A stretch of DNA of 11,761 nt from CANNDT01 sp945876205 (GTDB taxonomy: Bacteria > Acidobacteriota > Vicinamibacteria > Vicinamibacterales > UBA2999). The stretch is from the NCBI GenBank assembly GCA_947503365.1, contig CANNDT010000122.1, positions 1-11,761 of the forward strand, given 5' to 3'. Below the pieces are notes generated by a model. The model saw nothing but the letters and a program-made list of their open reading frames with translations, searched no databases and was not told where the DNA came from. A program made the translations under genes and the position numbers. Each line of letters starts with the position of its first letter. Position 1 is the first letter of the stretch. This document shows positions 7,475 to 11,761 of the stretch, piece after piece.

Positions 7475-7500
7475 GTTCCGGGTTCCGGGTTCCGGGTTCC
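7475..7500. repeat. GTTCCGG heptamer tandem repeat (3.7 copies)
   Basis: Perfect units of GTTCCGG run at 7475-7481, 7482-7488 and 7489-7495, followed by a partial gttcc at 7496-7500. The array fills the gap between the convergent oxidoreductase (stop at 7470) and the 86-aa gene (TAG stop at 7500-7502). There is no hairpin potential or U-tract, so it is not a standard terminator. Copy number may vary by slippage. Confidence 0.8.
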
Positions 7501-7760
7501 TAACGCGAAAGGAGCGACGCGATCACGGCGACGAAGCCGCCGATGATCGCCGCCAGGGTCACCATTTGCGCGTTGATCATCGAGCTGTAACGCTGCTCCA
7601 GCACGTCGAAGCGGACGTCGACCCGCTGTTCCAGATGCTGGAAACGACTTTCGAACCGCTGTTCCAGATGGCGAATGCTGTCGCGCACCTCGGAGAGCCC
7701 GCGCGAATGTTCGTCCACGTGTTCCTCAAGACGAGCGAATCGTTCTTCCGTCGAGGCCAT
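7500..7760 (-). CDS. Small coiled-coil, tail-anchored membrane protein
   Basis: An 86-aa protein in two parts. Residues 1-60 are charged and helical, with a repeating pattern around HLEQRFESRF, HLEQRVDVRF and VLEQRYSSM that predicts a parallel coiled coil. Residues 64-84 (QMVTLAAIIGGFVAVIASLL) form one C-terminal membrane helix with a short SR tail. The layout is that of a tail-anchored oligomeric protein with its bulk in the cytoplasm, superficially like XhlA-type or DUF1640-like proteins. I cannot assign a function. The start is well supported: ATG 7760 is preceded by GGAGGG at a spacing of 6 nt, one of the few strong ribosome sites in the window. It is probably monocistronic. It converges on the oxidoreductase across a heptamer repeat. 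Confidence 0.8.
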   Translation of the reverse strand: MASTEERFARLEEHVDEHSRGLSEVRDSIRHLEQRFESRFQHLEQRVDVRFDVLEQRYSSMINAQMVTLAAIIGGFVAVIASLLSR

Positions 7761-7837
7761 TCAGCCCTCCGCCAGCATACCGTCGTCCGACCAACCGCTC
7801 AATACGGTGTGCCGTGGGTCGCATGAGCCATGCCGCT

Positions 7838-7855
7838 GGATTCAGGCCAGAATCC
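7838..7855. other. Weak inverted repeat in the 7761-7950 gap
   Basis: The arms ggattc and gaatcc flank a 6-base spacer, about 100 bp past the DUF4159 stop. The 190-bp gap holds no convincing gene. It must contain the promoter of the 86-aa gene, but I see no clear one. This could be a weak terminator or chance. Confidence 0.2.
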
Positions 7856-7950
7856 GGGATCTCGGGTGGATGTAGTGCATTGTGTGCATCGCGGCCTAGC
7901 GTGGCAACGTTGCATTTCTCGCGTACGTACCTTCCAGGTTCTTGATTCCG

Positions 7951-8805
7951 CTAGTGCGTCATCGCGTACATCATGATGTCGATGCCGACGGAGTAGGCGT
8001 TGGGCGAGAACAGGTAGAAGTACTGCGGGTCTTCGGCTTCGCGCTCCCATCCATCCGGGATGTCGGAGTTGTGGATCATCACCACCATCAGCCGGCCGTG
8101 CTCGTCGGCAATCGCCCGCGCGTGCACGACTTCGCTGTCGTAGCCTCGCTCGGAAATGCCGCCGCCGGTGCGCCGCCAGGACTGGATCGACGGCATCTGC
8201 GGCACCTTGCTCACCTCGAACTGCGTGCGCCAGATCGGATGATCGTTGGGGATGTCGAAGATCGGGTATGTCGCCGGCGGAAGCACGCGGCCGATCTCCT
8301 GCTCCCACTGCGCGCCCGCGCGCGTGCCCCAGTAATCGGACGCGAAGATGAAACCGCCCTTCAGCAGGTACTCGCGCAACTGGATGACTTCCTGATCGTT
8401 GAAGTGCGCGCCGCCGCCATCCTCGATCAGCACGAACGGACACTGGAACAGCGCCTCGTCGGTGGCGCGGACGACGACGTGATCGGGTTCGTTGCCTTCC
8501 GAGCCGTCCATTATGCTCACGCGCGTCTTGGTGAGCTCGCCGAGCCGGATGCTGAAGTTGATGTCGGCGCCCGGATAGTCCGTGTCCCAGCCGCGCTTCT
8601 CGCGCCGGTTGCTGGTGAACATCAGCCGGCAGAAGTTGAACTCGCCGCGGAAGGTGCTCTTGGTCGGGAATTTCGGAGGGGTGTAGCCGAAGCCGCCGCG
8701 CCAGACCTGCGTCTGCGCCGAGATGATCCCGGCGCCGCTGACCAGGTAGGCACAGCTGAGCGCCACAATCACGCCAACGATCCGCCGCAGCACGCGCGAC
8801 GCCAT
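7951..8805 (-). CDS. Secreted DUF4159-domain protein
   Basis: A 284-aa protein with an Arg-rich N terminus and hydrophobic helix (residues 7-30), followed by AQTQ, which fits a Sec signal cleaved near residue 30-31. The mature part matches the DUF4159 pattern. It starts with FRGEFNFCRLMFTSN (52-66) and continues with an Asp-rich YPGADINF segment (77-84). Then come DEALFQCPFVLIED (116-129), the core LREYLLKGGFIFASDYWG (143-160), and IPNDHPIWRTQF (185-196). In this family the fold resembles glutamine-amidotransferase or BatA-associated domains, and no enzymatic activity is established. Homologues are common in Acidobacteriota and Planctomycetota. It shares a 19-nt divergent region with the 104-aa gene. 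TACGAT lies 6 nt before the ATG and there is no Shine-Dalgarno, suggesting a leaderless mRNA. Confidence 0.88.
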   Translation of the reverse strand: MASRVLRRIVGVIVALSCAYLVSGAGIISAQTQVWRGGFGYTPPKFPTKSTFRGEFNFCRLMFTSNRREKRGWDTDYPGADINFSIRLGELTKTRVSIMDGSEGNEPDHVVVRATDEALFQCPFVLIEDGGGAHFNDQEVIQLREYLLKGGFIFASDYWGTRAGAQWEQEIGRVLPPATYPIFDIPNDHPIWRTQFEVSKVPQMPSIQSWRRTGGGISERGYDSEVVHARAIADEHGRLMVVMIHNSDIPDGWEREAEDPQYFYLFSPNAYSVGIDIMMYAMTH

Positions 8806-8810
8806 GGCTG

Positions 8811-8817
8811 TATCGTA
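8811..8817. promoter_or_regulatory. Shared symmetric -10 for two divergent genes
   Basis: The 7-mer TATCGTA reads TACGATA on the other strand. On minus, TACGAT (8812-8817) ends 6 nt before the DUF4159 ATG. On plus, TATCGT (8811-8816) ends 8 nt before the ATG at 8825. Only 19 bp separate the two start codons, so no separate promoter and leader can fit. No -35 is convincing on either strand. Confidence 0.4.
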
Positions 8818-8824
8818 ACTCTAT

Positions 8825-9139
8825 ATGGCCCACCATCTCGTCCAGGCGATCCTCCCTGTCTACGACCCGGACGGTCGCCCGTTCCGGCACGACGCGTTCG
8901 TGCGGGTGCGCCACGAGCTTACCGATCGCTTCGGGGGAACGACCGCGTACACGCGCGCGCCCGCCGAAGGTACCTGGGAAGATCCCGAGGGTCGCGTGCA
9001 GCACGACGATGTGATTGTGGTGGAGGTGATGACCGACAGCCTCGATCGCACCTGGTGGCGTGGCTACGCCGCAGAGCTCGCCGTGCGATTCCGCCAGGAA
9101 GCGGTGGCCATTCGCGCCATCCAGTTCGACCCGCTCTGA
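8825..9139 (+). CDS. Conserved small protein of unknown function
   Basis: A 104-aa soluble protein without signal or membrane segment. It looks like a compact alpha/beta domain. A first strand (HLVQAILPVYD) leads to a helix (HDAFVRVRHELTDRFGG), then TAYTRAPAEGTWEDPEG, an acidic strand (DDVIVVEVMTD) and a final Trp-rich helix (DRTWWRGYAAELAVRFRQ) with a terminal IRAIQFDPL. The beta-alpha-beta pattern resembles dimeric ferredoxin-like folds such as stress-responsive A/B-barrel proteins. I recall similar uncharacterised proteins in proteobacteria, but no function. Codon use and composition match neighbouring real genes. The ATG at 8825 lacks a Shine-Dalgarno. The gene is divergent from the DUF4159 gene with a 19-nt gap. 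Confidence 0.8.
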   Translation: MAHHLVQAILPVYDPDGRPFRHDAFVRVRHELTDRFGGTTAYTRAPAEGTWEDPEGRVQHDDVIVVEVMTDSLDRTWWRGYAAELAVRFRQEAVAIRAIQFDPL

Positions 9140-9389
9140 GGGCTCGCGGATTCTCAACTGACCGGTCGCGCCTCCCGGGTGCAACTGGTGCAGAATCGGC
9201 GCGTGAACCGCCGCGCGCCCATCCACACCCGATTGCTCATCTCTGCCCGGCCATCGTGCGGGCGGTGCCGTAGGCCGAGATCAACTCTCTAGGTTCGTGA
9301 GACGAGTGATCGAAGTGCGAGGCTGTGAAGAGGAGATGCACGATCAATTACGATCGCTCGATCTGGTCGATACCTTGAGGGGTCTAGCC
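9140..9389. other. Non-coding gap of 250 bp
   Basis: I see no credible gene, tRNA or clear terminator here. The open frames lack coherent composition or recognisable motifs. It is the 3' flank of both the 104-aa gene (plus) and the 55-aa small gene (minus). Confidence 0.5.
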
Positions 9390-9557
9390 TTACGGATCCT
9401 TCCGCGATCGGTTTTCGGAAAGCCATCCATTGCTGACGGTGCCAAGGTCAGGGCTCGCGGGCGGTTGCTGGCGCGCGGCAGCAGCACGCATGATCGCGAG
9501 GCCTCCGGCAGCAACAACCACGACAACGGCACCCACGGCGATCCACAGGACATTCAT
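9390..9557 (-). CDS. 55-aa single-pass membrane protein
   Basis: A short open frame from ATG 9557 to TAA 9390-9392. Residues 3-22 (VLWIAVGAVVVVVAAGGLAI) form a strong membrane helix right after the start. An Ala/Arg linker (MRAAAARQQPPASPD) follows, then a polar tail with GTVSNGWLSENRSRKDP. The positive residues follow the helix, so the tail should be cytoplasmic with the N terminus outside. The short N terminus, clean helix, Pro-rich linker and Trp-containing tail look like a genuine protein. It is embedded in the antisense direction to a longer plus-strand open frame (9297-9695) that looks random. There is no good Shine-Dalgarno. TACGAT (9566-9571) lies 8 nt upstream, the same hexamer as before the DUF4159 gene. 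Function unknown. Confidence 0.65.
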   Translation of the reverse strand: MNVLWIAVGAVVVVVAAGGLAIMRAAAARQQPPASPDLGTVSNGWLSENRSRKDP

Positions 9558-9565
9558 CTCTGGTC

Positions 9566-9571
9566 ATCGTA
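9566..9571 (-). promoter_or_regulatory. Candidate -10 (TACGAT) for the 55-aa gene
   Basis: TACGAT ends 8 nt before ATG 9557. It matches TATAAT at 4 of 6 positions, including the key A2 and T6. No -35 is evident. Confidence 0.3.
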
Positions 9572-9695
9572 CCGCACGACGGCCGGAACGGGCTCATCCA
9601 CGGTCCGCTCAACAGGCATCGTGACCATGTGCAAAAGCGAACATCGCGCGGCAACGCCGAAGACCACAATCGAACGCCTGACGGATTCTCAATGA

Positions 9696-10139
9696 TTGCC
9701 TCGTCTGTCTGACTCGCCGCCTCTCGTTGAGCGACGCCCCGTCCTGATCGTCGAGGATCACAGGGACAGTCGGCGGATGCTCGAGGATTGCCTAAGTCTC
9801 GCCGGTATTGCCAGTGTCGTGGCCGGGAACGGCCGGGAGGCGCTGGCGGCATTGCGGCACTCGAGGCCGTGCCTGATCCTTCTCGATCTCTGCATGCCCA
9901 TCATGGACGGATGGCAATTCCGGAAAGAGCAGCAACAACTCGCGGATCGCGGGCTCGCTGATATTCCAGTCGTGCTGCTCAGCGCCCTGGCGAACTGTGC
10001 CGACGAATCACGTGTGATGGGTGCCGTCGGCTCGCTGCAGAAGCCGATTGATCTCGATCAACTCCTCGATATCGTGCGCAGGTACGTGCCAGGCGTCACT
10101 CCACCCGTGCTACCGACTGGACTGCCTGTTCAAATGTGA
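9696..10139 (+). CDS. Receiver-only response regulator
   Basis: A 147-aa protein consisting of one CheY-like receiver domain with short extensions and no output domain. The acidic pair Glu20-Asp21 (VLIVEDHRDS) binds Mg. Asp64 in LILLDLCMPIMDGW is the phosphoacceptor. Ser96 (VVLLSALAN) replaces the usual Ser/Thr switch position, and Lys116 in LQKPI is the conserved lysine. All catalytic residues are therefore present. The start is a TTG at 9696. It directly follows an in-frame TGA, and no ATG/GTG precedes the domain core, so TTG is the only reasonable upstream start. The gene is followed 28 nt later by a sensor-kinase input domain, indicating a regulator-kinase pair. Receiver-only proteins act by protein contact or phosphorelay. 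The partner kinase here appears disrupted by an insertion sequence. Confidence 0.88.
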   Translation: MPRLSDSPPLVERRPVLIVEDHRDSRRMLEDCLSLAGIASVVAGNGREALAALRHSRPCLILLDLCMPIMDGWQFRKEQQQLADRGLADIPVVLLSALANCADESRVMGAVGSLQKPIDLDQLLDIVRRYVPGVTPPVLPTGLPVQM

Positions 10140-10167
10140 ACATCGGTCGGTCCCCCCGCCCACTGAA

Positions 10168-10500
10168 ATGGCGACCGATCACGGCGTGCCCCTGTTTCTC
10201 GACCAACTGGTGGACGCGCTCCAACACGGGATAGGGAATCGAAACGCCGAGATTTCCAGGGGCGCCGTCCTGCACGGGCGCGAGCTGCTGGTGCAGGGGT
10301 TCACGGTGTCACAGGTCGTGCACGACTACGGCGACGTCTGCCAGTCCGTGACGGGCCTGGCGCTCGAGCTCAACGCGCCAATCAGCACGGATGACTTTCG
10401 CACGCTCAACCGATGCCTCGACGATGCGATCGCAGGTGCGGTCACGGAGTTCGGGCGTGGCCGCAACCAGGCGAGTATGTGCAAGCGGGAACATAGGTAA
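10168..10500 (+). pseudogene. Sensor histidine kinase, input domain only, truncated by IS481-type insertion
   Basis: Codons 1-103 encode a helical input domain with LFLDQLVDALQ, HGRELLVQGFTVSQVVHDYG, DVCQSVTGLALE and DFRTLNRCLDDAIAGAVTEFGR. I recognise this domain from the N terminus of many soluble sensor histidine kinases, where it continues into a dimerisation helix with a HELRN phosphoacceptor motif. Here it stops at GRGRNQAS. The next codons (MCKREHR, then TAA at 10498-10500) are encoded by the insertion-sequence end. The phosphoacceptor and ATPase domains are missing and should lie past 11761. The ATG at 10168 fits the domain boundary but has no Shine-Dalgarno. If expressed, the 110-aa product cannot phosphorylate the upstream regulator. 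Confidence 0.8.
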
Positions 10501-10528
10501 CAGAGTTAACCGGGAACATGGGTAACAC
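10478..10528. repeat. IS left end with two tandem terminal motifs
   Basis: An outer motif (cgggaacataggtaaca from 10486) and an inner motif (cgggaacatgggtaaca from 10511) are repeated 25 bp apart. The inner copy encodes the transposase C terminus VTHVPG and its TAA stop. Confidence 0.8.
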
Positions 10529-11681
10529 TCAGTTGTCCCTTTATCAGCGCTTTTCGTTCGTCGATCCGGCCGAGTAAGACGTCGCAGAAGAACACGGACC
10601 AGATCCCATCATCGACTTCCTCGAGTCCGATGCGGTGCTGTCGCAACGCGGTCGACAGGTACAACAGGCGGGTCTTGAAGCGCACGGTCCCCGCGTTGGT
10701 CACGCGCTTCACCAGATAGTGGTTGGGGTACTCGAGCGCGGGCAACACCCCGGTGTACGGGCGGACGGACCGGCGATAGCGCGAGCCCGGCGTGGCCCCC
10801 TCGAGAAACTGGTGCGGCCGTTCATCGTTGTATTCCTGCCGAAACCGATTGAAGGCCCGTTGTTGGGCCGCCAGGGTGGCGCGCGGCGGGCGAATCGCGC
10901 CCTGCTTGAGCGTCTTGTGCATGCGCTCGTGGGCGCCATTCTGCTGCGGATGCGCGGGGAGGATCCGTTGGTGCTGGATTCCCAAACGCAGCCACCACAC
11001 GTTGAGCGGCGTGAGGCCGTGCAGCGCCGTCGACGCGAACGGCACGCCGTTATCGGTCCGCATGGCCCCTGGCAGCCCGTACTCCCGGAAGAGGCGATCA
11101 AAGATCGGCCGCACGCCCGTTCCCCGCGTCGACAGCAGGCCGTGGCAGGCGAGCAAGTAGCGCGTGTGCTGGTCGGTCACCGTGAGCGGGTAGCAGTAGA
11201 TCCGATCCCCGGTGCGGAACTGGCCTTTGAAGTCCGTGGCCCACAGGTCGTTGGGCGCCGCGGTGACGACGGGCACCACACCCGGATGCTGGGAGGGACG
11301 GCGCCGCCGGCGTTTCTTCACCAGCCCGTGCCGCGCCAGGAGGTCGCCGGCCGTGCTGATCGCGGGCCACGTGTGTCGCGGGTGCCGGGGCTCGAGCCAT
11401 TGCAGGAGTTTCTCGGGGCCCCAGTCAGGGTGCTGGCGGCGCGCCGTCAGCAGCAACTGCGCCACCGGGTCCGCGATCTTGTGCGGGCACGTGTGGGGCG
11501 CCCGACTTCGGTCCTGCAGCGCAGGCCGTCCACCGGCATCGTAGCGGACCAGCCACTTGTAGCCGGTCTTCCGGCTGATGGCGTAGCGCGCGCAGAGCTC
11601 GGTCATGTCGTAGAGCCCGAGTCGGTAATCATCAATGAAGCGTCCACGTTGTTCCACGGGTACCGTCTCCAGCCAGGGCAT
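10506..11681 (-). CDS. IS481-family DDE transposase
   Basis: A 391-aa transposase that should bind the terminal repeats and carry out strand transfer. The N terminus holds a helix-turn-helix (about residues 25-48, TELCARYAISRKTGYKWL), followed by a GRPALQDRSRAPH linker typical of IS481. An RRRRRRP-like basic stretch (about 122-129) precedes the RNase H-like domain. The catalytic triad is Asp150 (LWATDFKG), Asp210 (MRTDNGVPF) and Glu252 (QQNGAHERMHKTLK). NDERPHQFL follows, as in the family. The frame is intact with no stops or shifts, so the enzyme may be active. ATG 11681 is preceded by GGAGGT (11688-11693) at a spacing of 6 nt. The 3' end overlaps the inner left terminal motif. Confidence 0.96.
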   Translation of the reverse strand: MPWLETVPVEQRGRFIDDYRLGLYDMTELCARYAISRKTGYKWLVRYDAGGRPALQDRSRAPHTCPHKIADPVAQLLLTARRQHPDWGPEKLLQWLEPRHPRHTWPAISTAGDLLARHGLVKKRRRRRPSQHPGVVPVVTAAPNDLWATDFKGQFRTGDRIYCYPLTVTDQHTRYLLACHGLLSTRGTGVRPIFDRLFREYGLPGAMRTDNGVPFASTALHGLTPLNVWWLRLGIQHQRILPAHPQQNGAHERMHKTLKQGAIRPPRATLAAQQRAFNRFRQEYNDERPHQFLEGATPGSRYRRSVRPYTGVLPALEYPNHYLVKRVTNAGTVRFKTRLLYLSTALRQHRIGLEEVDDGIWSVFFCDVLLGRIDERKALIKGQLSVTHVPG

Positions 11682-11709
11682 CGACTGACCTCCAGCCCCA
11701 GCGTAAAGG

Positions 11710-11760
11710 TGTTACCCATGTACCCGGTTTGATGTGTTACCTATGTACCCGGTTTGTACC
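11710..11760. repeat. IS right end with two tandem terminal motifs
   Basis: Inner gttacccatgtacccggttt (11711-11730) and outer gttacctatgtacccggttt (11736-11755) copies differ at one base and are 25 bp apart. They mirror the two left-end motifs, with the same outer/inner A-versus-G difference. Confidence 0.8.
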
Positions 11761-11761
11761 G

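Larger units (their letters stand above)
10478..11760 (-). mobile_element. IS481-family insertion sequence, about 1.28 kb
   Basis: A single-transposase element with imperfect inverted ends. The left outer end begins TGTGCAAGCGGGAACATAGG at 10478, and the right outer end reads, on the opposite strand, GGTACAAACCGGGTACATAG from 11760. Length, one long orf and TGT-type ends fit IS481. The left boundary is placed where the kinase homology stops. The right boundary is within 1-2 bp of the window edge, so the target duplication cannot be checked. The element is oriented opposite to the interrupted kinase. Confidence 0.85.

Noticed and set aside
7799..9273. Long open frames of over 400 codons overlapping the DUF4159 gene on both strands
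   Set aside because: They are out-of-frame shadows with Arg/His/Asp-rich low-complexity composition. The DUF4159 frame has a signal peptide and family motifs.
9627..9653. Sequence tgtgcaaaagcgaacat resembling the IS left end
   Set aside because: Agreement requires several gaps, there is no adjacent transposase remnant, and the inner motif is absent. Similarity is probably chance; a search with the IS ends would settle it.
9147..9692. Direct repeat cggattctcaa at 9147-9157 and 9682-9692, as if flanking an insertion
   Set aside because: Several shared 11-mers are expected by chance in a window this size, and the enclosed 525 bp has no mobile-element features.
9297..9695. Plus-strand open frame of 132 codons ending just before the response regulator
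   Set aside because: Its composition is incoherent, with no domain or Shine-Dalgarno. The opposite strand carries a better small membrane protein, and adjacency to the regulator start looks accidental.
1..11761. CRISPR array, tRNA/rRNA genes, phage or defence genes
   Set aside because: No regularly spaced repeats, no tRNA-like cloverleaf with a GGTTCGA arm, and no recognisable nuclease, toxin-antitoxin or phage protein was found on either strand.

Overview
This GC-rich window has dense coding, short intergenic gaps and very few Shine-Dalgarno sequences. It looks like a soil-type bacterium of high-GC lineage. The sensor-kinase input domain, the DUF4159 protein, the secreted M1 peptidase and the small intergenic tandem repeats together suggest Acidobacteriota (Vicinamibacteria-like), but this is inferred from protein style and not proven. 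Most of the window is ordinary chromosome, and I find no convincing undescribed multi-gene system. The interest lies in promoter architecture, small genes, intergenic repeats and one transposon insertion.

Layout. (1) 1-1707, plus strand: the C-terminal end of an EmrA/HlyD-type adaptor is followed 2 nt later by a 14-TM EmrB/DHA2 drug exporter. (2) 1749-6418, minus strand: four consecutive genes read leftwards. They are a VOC ring-cleaving dioxygenase, a GTGA-overlapping serine carboxylesterase (together resembling the Bacillus MhqE/MhqD quinone-detoxification pair), a secreted M1 zinc aminopeptidase, and a six-TM membrane protein. A palindromic hairpin separates this group from the convergent exporter. 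(3) 6469-7470, plus strand: a DapB-like/2,4-diaminopentanoate dehydrogenase family oxidoreductase, divergent from the dioxygenase across a 50-bp promoter region. (4) 7500-9139: an 86-aa coiled-coil tail-anchored protein and a secreted DUF4159 protein (both minus), then a divergent 104-aa conserved small protein (plus). The last two start codons are only 19 nt apart.

(5) 9140-10477: a mostly non-coding stretch holds a convincing 55-aa single-pass membrane protein on the minus strand. It is followed on the plus strand by a receiver-only response regulator and the input domain of a sensor histidine kinase. (6) 10478-11761: the kinase is cut after codon 103 by a nearly complete IS481-family insertion sequence. 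Its outer right end falls at the last bases of the window, so the rest of the kinase should lie beyond it.

Functional themes are export and detoxification of toxic organics (EmrAB plus the MhqED-like pair), secreted protein turnover (M1 peptidase), and a two-component phosphorelay apparently inactivated by a transposon. Five genes (dioxygenase, M1 peptidase, DUF4159 protein, 104-aa protein, 55-aa protein) have a TANNNT-like -10 hexamer ending only 6-8 nt before the start codon and no Shine-Dalgarno. This pattern is expected for leaderless mRNAs.
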